64,000 nucleotides of DNA. Source: Ovis canadensis. Its lineage: Eukaryota > Chordata > Mammalia > Artiodactyla > Bovidae. Location: assembly GCF_042477335.2 (NCBI RefSeq), contig NC_091245.1:115106501-115170500 (forward strand), read 5' to 3'. The notes below the pieces were generated by a model. The model was not told the DNA's origin and did not search any database. It saw nothing but the letters and a program-made list of their open reading frames with translations. Within the stretch, counting starts at the first letter, position 1. Every line of letters starts with the position of its first letter. The translations under genes were made by a program, and so were the position numbers. Below are positions 1 to 11,534 of the stretch, piece by piece.

Positions 1-19
1 CAGGACAAATTCTAAGCTG

Positions 20-500
20 CAGTGTGGCTGGAGTCCGGTGAACTAGGGCAGAGTATGGAGAACATAAATGGGGGAAGGGAGGAAGTTAGAGAAGGATTGT
101 ATGCAGGGGCCAAGGTTGGGTAGCTGAGACCTTGTATAACTTTGTGGGTCTTTTGATGATTTTGCCTTTTATTCCCAGTGAGATAAAAAGCTGTTAGAGG
201 GTTTCATGCAGAAGAGTGATGTAATTCCAGAGATCATTCTGGCTGCTATAATTAAGAGTAGCCTGTATAGGGGCAAGGGTGGTAGCAAGGAGATCTATTG
301 GGGGCTATGGCTCTATATAATTCAAGTAAGAGATGATACTGAGTTAGACAAGGATGGAAACAAGTGATAGTGAAAACTAGTAGGATTCTGGATACATTTT
401 GATAAGGAGCCCATGGGATTTACTGTAGATTGGATTTAGGACTAGAGAAAGTGACAAGTATGCTGGTTCTGAGATATCTATGAGGAATTCATGATATCTT
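20..500 (+). repeat. Ancient mammalian interspersed repeat, family not assigned
   Basis: The stretch with TTCTGGCTGCTATAATTAAG, AGGGTTTCATGCAGAAGAG and GGATTCTGGATACATTTTGA follows a diverged consensus that I recognise from many mammalian loci, but I cannot name the family. The rest of 1-732 has no feature I can support. Confidence 0.4.
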
Positions 501-732
501 TAAGAAGGTACAAGGGGATGGGCCCAGCTCATGGGTGGAGGGATTGGATCATGATAGTTTATTTATGCACTTTGAAATAAGATAAAAAATATGGGTACAG
601 ATATGCTAGATGGGAGCTTGTGGAGCTCTTTTCTGATTGTTTCTGTTTTCTCAGTGAAGAGAGAAGCAGGATTATGTGCTGAAAGCATGGAGGAGGTTAT
701 ACAGACTTTTTTTGCTCTGAGAGAGAAAAAAA

Positions 733-3395
733 AAAAGATGTGAAATAGTTCAGTCAGTGTCTGACTCTTTGCAACACAATGGACTGCAGCAGACCAGGCT
801 TCCCTGTCGGTCACCAACGCCCAGAGCTTGCTCAAGCTCATGTCCATCAAGTCAGTGATGCCATCCAACCATCTCATCCTCTGTCACCTCCTTCTCCTCC
901 TGCCTTCAGTCTTTCCCAGCATCAGGGTCTTTTCCAATGAGTCAGATCTTCACATTAGGTGGCCAAAGAATTGGAGCTTCAGCTTCAGCATCAGTCCTTC
1001 CCATAAATATTCAGGACTGATTTCCTGTAGGATTGACTGATTTGATCTCCTTGAGAGTCCAAGGGACTCTCAAGAGCCTTCTTCAACACCACAGTTTAAA
1101 AGCATCAATTCTTCAGCACTCAGGTTTCTTTATAGTCCAACTCTCACATCCATACATGACTACTGGGAAAACTATAGGTTTGACTAGATGGACCTTTGTT
1201 GGCAAAGTAATGCCTCTGCTTTTTAATGCACTGTATAGATTGGTCATAGCTTTTCTTCTAAGGACCAAGCATTTTTTTAATTTCATGGCTGCAGTCACCA
1301 ATAAAGTGATTTTGGTGCCAAAGGAAATAAACTCTGTCACTGTTTCCATTGTTTCCCCATCTATTTGCCATGAAGTGATGGGACCAGATGCCATGATCTT
1401 TGTTTTCTGAATGTTGAGCTTTAAGCCAACTTTGTCACTGTCCTCTTTCATTTTCATCAAGAGGTTCTTTAGTTCATCTTTGCTTTCTGCCATAAGGATG
1501 GTGTCATCTACATATCTGAAGTTATTGGTATTTCTCCCAGCAATCTTGATTTCAGCTTCTGCTTCATCCAGCCCAGCATTTTGCATGATGTACTTGGCAT
1601 ATTAGTTAAATAGAGAGGCTGACAATATACAGCCTTACCATACTCCTTTCCCAATTTTGAACCAGTCTGTTGTTCCATGTTCGGTTCTAACTGTTGATTT
1701 TTGACCTGAATACAGATTTCTCAGGAGGCAGGTAAGGTGGTCTGGTATTCCCATCTCTTTCAGAATTTTCCACATTTTGTTGTGATCCACAGAGTCAAAG
1801 GCTTTGGTGTAGTCAATAAAGCAGAAGTAGATGTTTTTCTTTGCTGTTTCTATGATGCAGTGGATGTTGGCAATTTGATCTCTGGTTCCTCTGCCTTTTC
1901 TGAATCCAGCTTTTACATCTGAAAGTTCTTGGTTCATGTACTGTTGAAGCCTCGTTTGGAGAATTTTGAGCATTACTTTGCTAATGTGTGAGATGAGTGC
2001 AGTTGGTGGTAGTTTGAACATTCTTTGGCCTTGCCTTTCTTTGGGATTGGGATGAAAACTGACCTTTTTTCTAGTCCTGTGGCCAGCGCTGAGTTTTCCA
2101 AATTTGCTGGAATATTGAGTGCAGCACTTTCACAGCATCATCTTTTAGGATTTGGAATAGTTCAGCTGGAATTCCATCATCTTCCCTAGCTTTGTTCATA
2201 GTGATTAAGGCCTACTTTACTTTGCACTCCAGGATGTCTGGCTCTAGGTGAATGATCACACTATCGTAATTATCTGCATCATGAAGATCTTTTTTGTATA
2301 GTTCTTCTGTATGTTCTTGCCACCTCTTCTTAATATGGGCTCCCCTGGTGGCTCAGACAGTAAAAAATCTGCCTGTGATGCAGGACACCTGGGTTCGATA
2401 CCAGGGTCAGGATGCTCCCCTGAAGAATGGAATAGCAAACCACTCCAGTATTCTTACCTGGAAAATTACATGGACAGAGCAGCCTGGTGGGCTACAATCC
2501 ATGGTATTGCGAAGAGTCAGACATGACTTTCACTCACTTCTTTATTTCATCTGCTTCTCTTAGGTCCATACCATTTCTGTCCTTTATTGTGCCCATCTTT
2601 GCATGAAATGTTCCCTTAGTATCTCTAATTTTCTTGAAGAGATCTCTAGTCTTTCCCATTCTATTATTTTTCTCTATATTTTTGCATTGACCACTGAGGA
2701 AGGCTTTCTTATCTCTCCTTGCTATTCTTTGGAACTCTGCATTCAGATGGGTATATCTTTCCTTTTCTCCTTTGCCTTTAGCTTCTCTTCTTTTCTCCGA
2801 TATTTGTGAGGGCTCCTCAGACAACCATTTTTCCTTTTTCATTTCTTTTTCTTGGTAATGGTCTTGGTCACTGCCTCCTGTACCATGTCATGAACCTCTG
2901 CCCATAGTTCTTTAGGCACTCTGTTTCTCAGGTCTAATACCTTGAATCTATTTGTCACTTCCACTGTGTAATCGTAAGGGATTTGATTTAGGTCATACCT
3001 GAATGGTCTAGTGATTTTCCCTATATTCTTCAATTTACATCCAAATTTTGAAACAAGGAGTTCACGATCTGAGCCATAGTCTGTTCCCAGTCTTGTTTTT
3101 GCTGACTGTAGAGAGCTTCTCCATCTTTGGCTGCAAAGAATATAATCAATCTGATTTTGATATTGACCATCTGGTGATGTCCATGTGTAGAGCTGTCTCT
3201 TGTGTTGGAAGAGGGTGTTTGCTATGACCAATGCATTGCTTCATTTTGTACTCCAAGACCAAATTTGCCTGTTACTCTAGGTATCTCTTGACTTTCTACT
3301 TTTGCATTCCAATCCCTATGAAGAAATTTTTGGTGTTAGTTTTAGAAGTTGTTGTAGGTCTTCAAAGAACCATTCAACTTCAGCTTCTTTGGAAT
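733..3395 (-). mobile_element. BovB LINE, 5'-truncated, antisense (copy 1)
   Basis: Reading right to left, the minus strand gives endonuclease C-terminus (TSPDGQYQNQIDYILCSQ, about 3130-3190), linker, then reverse transcriptase (FIDYTKAFDSVDH near 1800, NNFRYVDDTILMAES near 1510) and the BovB tail at about 733-800. The frame is broken into pieces at 2839-3231, 2534-2842, 1635-2021 and 1113-1586. Endonuclease SDH is SDR (codon at 3064-3066) and the catalytic YADD is YVDD. It is truncated inside the endonuclease near 3395 and interrupted by a SINE at 2337-2540. Confidence 0.93.
2337..2540 (+). mobile_element. Bov-tA SINE inserted in BovB copy 1
   Basis: Begins GGGCTCCCCTGGTGGCTCAG (tRNA-Glu-derived head) and ends in the BovB-like GTCAGACATGACTTTCACTC tail. 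The BovB sequence stops at CTTCTTAATAT (2326-2336) and resumes at CTTCTTTATTT (2537-2547), which reads as a diverged target duplication (9 of 11 identical). Confidence 0.88.
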
Positions 3396-3486
3396 TAATG
3401 GTTATCAAGAAGAACTGCAAAGTGAAACAGTTATCTGGAAGAATTGCAAAGACTAAAGAAGTATAGTGTATGGTGTTTGCATGGTT

Positions 3487-3758
3487 GGGCTTCCCCGGTG
3501 GCTTAGTGGTAAAGAATCTGCTGCAGTATAGGACACGTAGGCTTGATCCCTGGGTCACGAAGATCCCCTGGATTAGGAAAGAATATGCTGCAGTATAGGA
3601 CATGTAGGCTTGATCCCTGGGTCATGAAGATCCCCTGGATTAGGAAATGGCCACCAGCTCCAGTATTCTTGCCTGGAGAATTCCATGAACAGGGAAGCCT
3701 GGCAGTCTATGGTCTATGGGGTCGCAGAGAGTCGGACATTACTAAGTGACTTTCACTA
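3487..3758 (+). mobile_element. Bov-tA SINE with internal 67-bp tandem duplication
   Basis: Starts GGGCTTCCCCGGTGGCTTAG and ends GAGTCGGACATTACTAAGTGAC. Bases 3511-3577 and 3578-3644 are two copies of the same head segment, differing at three positions. The element is therefore longer than the usual ~200 bases. Confidence 0.9.
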
Positions 3759-4430
3759 TGAATTTAAAGTGACTCCAGTCAGAATGGTTGTGTGTTTTTC
3801 TCCAACTTGTTCAGCTCCTTGGGGCATCTGGTTCAGGGTCTCTCAAAAGGCTGTGATGTTGGCCAAGGGTTATCTTTATGCTTCAGGGTTTCACTGGACT
3901 GCAATCAAGGTGTCAGATGGGCTGCATTCTGGATGCTCAATTGGAGTAGAGTCCACTTCCAAGCTGTCAATTTTTAGCAGAATTTATTTCCTTATGGCTG
4001 TAGGACTGCACATTTCTGGATTTTTGTTTGTATCTTTGCTGGCTGGAGGCCGCTCCCAGGTCCAAGAACATGTGTGACGCTTCCTGCCATGTAGGCAGCT
4101 GTCAACATAGTTTGTTTCTTCAAGGCCAGTAGGAAAGTGAAAGTACGTCTGCTAGCAAAACACCTTAAATAGTACAGCCTCATAATTGGTGTGACATCCG
4201 AACACTTTGGTCATATTGCATAGTGTATTCATGGGAATGATCATCTCATCACCTTTTCCATATTCTGTTAGAAGTGAGTCACAGGTTCCGCCCACCCTGA
4301 AGGGGAGGGGATTACACATCCCAGAGGCAGGGGTCACAGAGTCACTTTAGAGTCTGCCCGCTGCAGCATTCTTGTCCTAATACTCAGTACGCAGTAAGCC
4401 ACCCTGAGTAAATATTTTTTAAACAAAACT
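3759..4430. other. Unassigned intergenic DNA, partly old repeat-like
   Basis: About 3860-4060 resembles a diverged mammalian interspersed repeat (CTGCAATCAAGGTGTCAGATGGGCTGC phrase split over the region), but I cannot assign the family. The remainder to 4430 is unrecognised, and no coding gene is supported. Confidence 0.4.
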
Positions 4431-4655
4431 TACCGAGCTCTTATTCTGAGTCAGAAACTGCTCTAAGCACTTAAAAAATATTAATCCCCATAGCAACCCT
4501 AGTAGGTAGGTGTTAACATTATCCCCATTTTACAGATTGGGGGGTAAGGGACAGAGACATCAACTAACTCAGTTCAAGGTCATTTAATTAACTAAACAGG
4601 ACTCAAACTCATGCTCATTGGCTTCAGAGTCCGTATTCTTACCTATTATGCTAAG
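4430..4655 (-). repeat. MIR SINE, antisense
   Basis: Contains CATTATCCCCATTTTACAGA and CCTAGTAGGTAGGTGTTAAC followed by a degraded head ending near ACCTATTATGCT. This is the reverse complement of the MIR core and tail. Confidence 0.8.
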
Positions 4656-6479
4656 TGACCAAAAACAAAGTGAATGAATAAATGAATGCTATTGAGAAAT
4701 ACAAGAAATAGTTACCCAGCAGCTCTGAGAACCAAATAAGTTTTGACACTGCATTTTGTAGTTTAATTTTGATGCCGTGCCAGTTGATACTATCAGAGAG
4801 TTTTATGATTTTAGGTCTTTTTTTCTATTAAGGAACACAAGTAGAGATGTGAAACCTGGAACAAAAAAAATGTGAGGAACTTCTACTGTGCCTGAGATTT
4901 CCTGGAGGTGACATGCCATTTTTATCTTTTCCTTAAAGAAATTACCTGGAAGATATAAGGTAAATTTCAGCTATAGTAGGTTCATAAGGAAAGAACAGGT
5001 GACTAGGAGATACCTCCTACAAGAATAATACTGTCCCTTGTGTTTGTCATTTACATTGAGTTGAGACACATAAGAAAACAATGACCAGATAGGTGGTGGG
5101 ACAGGTTTAGAACAAAATATGTTACAGTTCTGGTTTTGGTGCTGGCCAGATGCCATTCTAGGCTAAGTTTCTGTGGAATTTCCCCTGGGGACAGCCCCGC
5201 TGTGCATTAGAAATATCAGTCAAGTGGCCTTCCAAGAGTGGGCATTAAATTGACCACTCAGAATGGTAGGGAGCCATTTGGCTTGAAGAGATACTCCAAA
5301 CATTTATTAGGGTGATTGATGTTTTTAGTGACTGGATTATTTTTCCATTCATTAAATCCAGAAAACCCCTGTTATACAGTGATAGGATTCCGGTTCTTAA
5401 CTCTAGGGGGGATTTATTCATTCATTCATTCATTTTTTTGGCTGTGCTGCATGGCACGCAGTGTCTTAGTTCCCTGACCAGGGATTGAAACTGTGCCCCT
5501 TGTAGTGGAAGCATGGAGTCTTCCACTGGACTGCCAGGGAGGTCTCATTTTTTCCTTTTCTATGAATTAAGGGAGATAGACCAGACAATCTCTGGCTAAC
5601 AGCACTGAAAGGGAATTTAAACTCCGTTCTCCCACACCATAACAGCCTAGTCAATTTGGAGTCCTGAGGCTGTGTATCTCTGTAAGTATTACACACCAAC
5701 ACTCTCATCTACTCTCTCCAGGTTCATTTCTTTCTATTATTTATTCCTAGATTATAGTCAGTTTAGAGGGGCTATACTTTGAGTAAAAAAAACCAACAAC
5801 CAAAAACGTTTAACAGGGTGTATTTGTTATTTCACAATATTTCAAAACACACCCTGAACTACAGAAAATTTAGAGAGTGGGAGGAGTGATGAGCTAAGTC
5901 AGGATGATTCCAAGTGAGAATGAAGTGTTCAAGTGCTAGGAAACTGTCAACAGGAAAGTTAGAGTCCTAACTCCTCCACTGATCATTTGTTTGTCTCTTG
6001 GAAATAGTGATCTAATGATATGCTCAGGCTTGTCTTCAAACTGAGCCTTGAGCTAAGCGAGAGGCTCCTAGTGCTGATAAACTGCTGGGAAATAACCTTG
6101 GTCCTTTTAGTTGTTCAGCAGCCTTGCTGAGGCCATCACGTTCAGGACAGTGAAGGGAGGATTCTGGTGTTTGCTCACTAATACCAGCCTACTGTCTGAA
6201 AAGTCTGTGTGGGTCCTCACTCACTGTACAACAATAGGAAGTATGGACAGGCTGGCACATATCTGACGCGACTGCAGGGAAAGACAAGCAAGCAAATAGC
6301 CTCTTTAGTTATTAAGTAACATATCTGCTTTTCTAAAATTAAAAATATATATTCTCTTAAATGTCAAACAATTTTCACTTTAGTAAATTGAGAAAAAAAC
6401 ACCCCATAGTCACCAAAATCCCATTGTCCCTGAAAGGCAAAACATAAGACCTTTTGACTTCTGAATTTTTGAATGTGAG
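4656..6479. other. Intergenic stretch, mostly unassigned
   Basis: Apart from a CHR-type SINE at 5430-5550, I see no gene, RNA or repeat that I can name between the MIR and the target site of the full-length BovB. Confidence 0.6.
5430..5550 (-). mobile_element. CHR-type tRNA-derived SINE, antisense
   Basis: Reads TTTTTTTGGCTGTGCTGCATGG, then CCAGGGATTGAAACTGTG and ACTGCCAGGGAGGTC. This is the reverse complement of the tRNA-like CHR SINE with B-box and promoter head at the right. Confidence 0.75.
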
Positions 6480-6676
6480 TGATAATAGCCCTCTTGCAAC
6501 ACCTACCATCTTACTTGGGTTTCTCTTACCTTGGACGTGGGGTATCTCTTCATGGCTTCTCCCGCAAAGCGCAGCCGCTGCTCCTTACCTTGGACGAGGG
6601 GTATCTCCTCAATGCTGCCCCTCCCGACCTTGAAAGTGGCATAGCTCCTCCAGGCCCTCCAGCACCCACGCAGCCA

Positions 6677-6916
6677 CCGCTTCTTGGGCGTAGGGTCACT
6701 CCTCCTGGCCGCTGCCCCTGACCTCGGACGCGGCGTAGGTCCTCTAGACTGCCTCCCCTGACCTCAGATGCAGAGTTGCTCCTCTCGGCTGCCGCCCCTG
6801 ACCTCGGACGCAGGGTGGCTCCTCTAGGTTGCCTCCCCTGACCTCGGACGTGGGATAACTCCTTTCGGCTGCCACCCCTGACCCTGGACTTGGGGTAGCT
6901 CCTCTCGTCACAGGCA
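6677..6916 (+). repeat. 40-bp tandem repeat in BovB 5' region
   Basis: Six units with an exact 40-base step begin at 6677, 6717, 6757, 6797, 6837 and 6877, most starting CCTGACCTCGGACG. Units at 6717 and 6837-minus-40 (6797) share a CTCTAG..TGCCTCC end, while those at 6757 and 6837 share TCGGCTGCC.CC, suggesting an A-B-A-B order. More degenerate units precede (about 6528-6676). Confidence 0.85.
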
Positions 6917-7141
6917 TACCCTGTGGGGCCAAGATGGGCAGGCATGGCGGAGAGGTCTGACACAATGTGGTCCATTGGAGAAGGGAATGGCAAACCACTT
7001 CAGTATTCTTGCCTTGAGAACCCCATGAACAGTATGAAAAGGCAAAATGATAGGATACTAAAAGAGGAACTCCCCAGGTCAGTAGGTGCCCAATATGCTC
7101 CTGGAGATCAGTGGAGAAATAACTCCAGAAAGAATGTAGGG

Positions 7142-10034
7142 ATGGAGCCAAAGCAAAAACAATACGCAGTTATGGATGTGACTGGTGATAGATGCAAGAT
7201 CCAATTCTGTAAAGAGCAATATTGCATAGGAACCTGGAATGTCAGGTCCATGAATCAAGGCAAACTGGAAGTGGTCAGACAGGAGATGGCAAGAGTGAAC
7301 ATCCACATTCTAGGAATCAGCAAACTAAAATGGACTGGAATGGGTGAATTTAACTTGGATGACCATTGTATCTACTACTGTGGGCAGGAATCCCTTAGAA
7401 GAAATGGAGTAGCCATCATGGTCAACAAAAGAGTCCGAAATGCAGTACTTGGATGCAATCTCAAAAACGACAGAATGATCTCTGTTTGTCTCCAAGGCAA
7501 ACCATTCAATATCACGGTAATCCAAGTCTATGCCCCAACCAGTAACGCTGAAGAAGCTGAAGTTGAACGGTTCTATGAAGACCTACAAGACGTTTTAGAA
7601 CTAACACCCAAAAAAAGATGTCCTTTCCATTATAGGGGACTGGAATGCAAAAGTAGGAAGTCAAGAAACACCTGGAGTAACAGACAAATTTGGCCTTGGA
7701 ATATGGAATGAAGCAGGGCAAAGACTAATAGAGTTTTGCCAAGAAAATGCACTGGTCATAGCAAACACCCTCTTCCAACAACACAAGAGAAGACTCTACA
7801 CATGGACATCACCAGATGGTCAACACCGAAATCAGATTGATTATATTCTTTGCAGCCAAAGATGGAGAAGCTTTATACAGTCAACTGACCAGGAGCTGAC
7901 TGTGGCTCAGTCAGCTGAACTCCTTATTGCCAAATTCAGACTTAAATTGAAGAAAGTAGGGAAAACCACTAGACCATTCAGGTATGACCTAAATCAAATC
8001 CCTTATGATTATACAATGGAAGTGAGAAATAGATTTAAGGGACTAGATCTCATAAATAGAGTGCTTGATGAACTATGGAATGAGTTTCGTGACATTGTAC
8101 AGGAGACAGGAATCAAGACTATCGCCAAGGAAAAGAAATGCAAAAAAGTAAAATGGCTGTCTGAGGAAGCCTTACAAATAGCTGTAAAAGAAGAGAAGTG
8201 AAAAGGAGAAAAGGAAAGATACAAGCATCTCAATGCAGAGTTCCAAAGAATAGCAAGAAGAGATAAGAAAGCCTTCTTCAGCAATCAATGCAAAGAAATA
8301 GAGGAAAACAACAGGATGGGAAAGACTAGGATCTCTTCAAGAAAATTAGAGATACCAAGGGAACATTTCATGCAAAGATGGGCTCGATAAAGGACAGAAA
8401 TGGTATGGACCTAAAAGAAGCAGAGGATATTAAGAAGAGGTGGCAAGAATACACAGAAGAACTATACAAAAAAGATCTTCACGACCAAGATAATCATGAT
8501 AGTGTGATCACTCACCTAGAGCCGGACATCCTGGAATGTGAAGTCAAGTGGGCCTTAGAAAACATCACTATGAACAAAGCTAGTGGAGGTGATGGAACTC
8601 CAGTTGAGTCCAATTTCAAATCCTGAAAGATGATGTTGTGAAAGTGCTGCACTCAATATGCCAGCAAATTTGGACAACTCATCAGTGGCCACAGGACTGG
8701 GAAATGTCAGTTTTCATTCCAATTCCAAAGAAAGGCAATGCCAAAGAATGCTCAAACTCCTGCTCAGTTGCACTCATCTCACATGCTAGTAAAGTAATGC
8801 TCAAAATTCTCCAAGCCAGGCTTCAGCAATATGTGAACCGTGAACTTCCTGATGTTCAAGCTGGTTTTAGAAAAGGCAGAGGAACCAGAGATCAAATTGC
8901 CAACATCTGCTGGATCATGGAAAAAGCAAGAGAGTTCCAGAAAACCATCTATTTCTGCTTTATTGCCTATGCCAAAGCCTTTGACTGTGTGGATCATAAG
9001 AAACTGTGGAGAATTCTGAAAGAAATGGGAATACCAGACCACCTAACCTGCCTCTTGAGAAATCTGTATGCAGGTCAGGAAGCAACAGTTAGAACTGGAC
9101 ATAGAACAACAGACTTGTTTCAAATAGGAAAAGGAATACGTCAAGGCTGTATATTGTCACCCTGCTTATTTAATTTATATGCAGAATACATCATGAGAAA
9201 TGCTGGACTGGAAGAAGCACAAGCTGGAATCAAGATTGCTGGGAGAAATATCAATAACCTCAGATATGCAGATGACACTACCCTTATGGCAGAAAGTGAA
9301 GAGGAACTAAAAAGCCTCTTGATGAAAGTGAAAGTGGAGAGTGACAAAGTTGGCTTAAAGCTCAACATTCAGAAAACGAAGATCATGACATCTGGTCCCA
9401 TCACTTCATGGGAAATAGATGGGGAAACCGTAGAAACAGTGTCAGACTTTATTTTGGGGGGCTCCAAAATCACTGCAGATGGTGACTTCAGCCAGGAGAT
9501 TAAAAGACACTTACTCCTTGGAAGAAAAGTTATGACCAACCTAGATAGCATATTCAAAAGCAGAGACATTACTTTGCCAACAAAGGTCCATCTCGTCAAG
9601 CTATGGTTTTTCCTGTGGTCATGTATGGATGTGAGAGTTGGACTGTGAAGAAAGCTGAGCGCCAAAGAATTGATGCTTTTGAACTATGGTGTTGTAGAAG
9701 AATCTTGAGAGTCCCTTGGACTGCAAGGAGATCCAACCAGTCCATTCTGAGGGAGATCAGCCCTGGGATTTCTTTGGAGGAAATGATGCTAAAGCTGAAA
9801 CTCCAGTACTTTGGCCACCTCATGCAAAGAGTTGACTCATTGGAAAAGACTCTGATGCTGGGAGGGATTGGGGGCAGGAGGAGAAGAGCGCAACCGAGGA
9901 TGAGATGGCTGGATGGCATCACTGACTCAATGGACGTGAGTCTGAGTGAACTCCGAGAGTTGGTGATAGACAGGGAGGCCTGGCGTGCTGCGATTTATGG
10001 GGTCGCAAAGAGTTGGACACGACTGAGTGACTGA
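7142..10034 (+). pseudogene. Broken BovB ORF2 (endonuclease-reverse transcriptase)
   Basis: The ORF starts MEPKQKQYAV and continues through GTWNVRSMNQGK, the AP-endonuclease opening. Visible damage: the metal-site Glu is Lys (AAA at 7322-7324, GISKLKW); a seven-A run at 7610-7616 shifts frame; the GSDH motif near 7900-7915 is scrambled and shifted; a TGA stop occurs near 8199; further shifts occur near 8330, 8608 and 9600. In the longest frame (8638-9648) reverse-transcriptase motif A reads FIAYAKAFD, Ala replacing the catalytic Asp at 8965-8967, while YADD near 9265 is intact. The tail domain continues in another frame at 9603-10034. It cannot encode an active protein. Confidence 0.92.
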
Positions 10035-10053
10035 ACTGAACTGATAATAGCCC

Positions 10054-11534
10054 ATATAAAACACCTCTCTTCTGATTTCACGGTTTATTTAGTACCATTT
10101 TCTATGTAGATCTCTTGCCTGCTAAGTTCTCTGAGTACAAATTCCTTGGTTTCTTCTGCTGAGGGGGCATCAGGTGTTGCCAGTATGAACACAAATAACC
10201 ATCTCATCTTCAGCCCAGGCTGAAAACCTAGGGGTAGCCTTTGTGGAGAGTGAGGCTTCTCACCTCCTGCTGCTGCTGCTGCTGCTAAGTTGCTTCAGTC
10301 GTGTCCAACTCTGTGCTACCCCATAGACGGCAGCCCACCAGGCTCTGCTATCCCTGGGATTCTCCAGGAAAGAACACTGGAGTGGGTTGCCATTTCCTTC
10401 TCCAATGCATGAAAGTGAAAAGTGAAAGTGAAGTCACTCAGTTGTGTCCAACTCTTCGAGACCCCATGGACTGCAGCCTATCAGGCTCCTCCGTCCATGG
10501 GATTTTCCAAGCAAGAATATTGGAGTGGGTTGCCATTGCCTTCTCTGTCTCACCTCCTAGCTCTCTCTCAAACTCTACTGAATGCATGTCCTTTTAAGAA
10601 ATGTCTTTGTTTCTTTATTCTCTCCCTCCTCTGAGCTCTGAAATCCTTCACGTTTGCATTCACCATGGCACTTACAGCCTCTGGCCTGGAAAGGCACCTC
10701 TCCCCCACATTTACTTTTGCAGTATATATTCCCTGGAGACCCAGACACCCTAGCTTTTGATTCCCCATGGTTTCCATCACAAGGACCGCACAGAACTACT
10801 TAATAAACATATTCTGAATAAGCACCTGTTCGTTCTTGATTGAATGCTGAAAAAAATGTGTCAGTTTGTTCTTAAGAGAATAGTTCAACCTCAGGTTCAG
10901 GCATATAAATATCCAGAGGTTCCAGGCCATTCCCCACTCTGCACAACAGGTTCCCACACCCCTCATCTAAGCCTCACTGTTTTCAACTGGAAGGTTGAGT
11001 GTTAGAGAAAAACACTTTCCTAGCATTATTCCTGTCCCAGGGGAGCACAACTGCCAACCAAAACAGCACTGGGTGGTATTTACAGCTTCCCAAGTGATGT
11101 GGCTTTCTAACCTGGTGGAGGAGGGCTTGTGATAGAGTCTTTCATCCTCGGTCCTTTCTTCCTGGGTTGAGTGCTCCACGGGATAAAGATTTTCTTTTGG
11201 ACTGACAATGACGACCCAGCATTAGTTGTATTTCAATTTTTTGAACTTTAAAATTTGTATGTAATTTCAGCCTTATGGAGAAATTGTTGAGCAGTATAAA
11301 GTTTCATATACCTGTTACCCAAATTCATTAACTGATAGTTCACCCCCCACCCCAAATATTCAGTACTACGACATATGCACATGTATCTATGCCAATTCTG
11401 TATTTGGATGAATAATCATGAATTCATGCTAACTTCAATTCCAATCTTAAGAGGTTATTCTAGTCTCACTCCCTTTCCATATTTGTAATTAGCTCACATG
11501 ATTATGGTAAAAATGAAAAGATAAAGACTTTATA
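10054..11534. other. Intergenic stretch
   Basis: Holds the Bov-A2 at 10269-10547 and, at about 11235-11420, a diverged segment resembling old L1 3' sequence. I see no gene in the rest. Confidence 0.6.
10269..10547 (-). mobile_element. Dimeric Bov-A2 SINE, antisense
   Basis: A (CTG)n run is followed by two tandem AAGT.GCTTCAGTCGTGTCC-type monomers, separated by ATGCATGAAAGTGAAAAGTG. An 11-bp perfect duplication, TCTCACCTCCT, flanks it (10258-10268 and 10548-10558). Confidence 0.92.

Larger units (their letters stand above)
6492..10041 (+). mobile_element. Full-length BovB LINE (copy 2)
   Basis: About 3.55 kb from a CpG-rich 40-bp tandem-repeat 5' region (to about 6916), through a lead-in with CACTTCAGTATTCTTGCCTTG, an AP-endonuclease domain and reverse transcriptase, to the GACTGAACTGAACTGA tail. 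The perfect 12-bp duplication TGATAATAGCCC at 6480-6491 and 10042-10053 fixes both ends, so this is an intact-length insertion rather than a 5' truncation. Its protein frame is broken and key catalytic residues are changed (see the ORF2 entry). Confidence 0.93.

Noticed and set aside
733-3395. Target-site duplication for BovB copy 1
   Set aside because: No convincing matching sequence at the two borders; the left border is in an A-rich run and the right border is blurred.
6677-6916. Regular repeats that could be mistaken for a CRISPR-like array
   Set aside because: Units are head-to-tail without spacers, in a mammalian LINE 5' region.
6550-7151. Long minus-strand reading frames of 147 and 135 codons
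   Set aside because: They lie over the 40-bp tandem array and the BovB 5' region; open frames arise from GC-rich repetition, with no recognisable protein family.
8638-9648. 336-codon frame that looks like a complete gene
   Set aside because: It is BovB reverse transcriptase with a catalytic Asp lost and frames broken on both sides.
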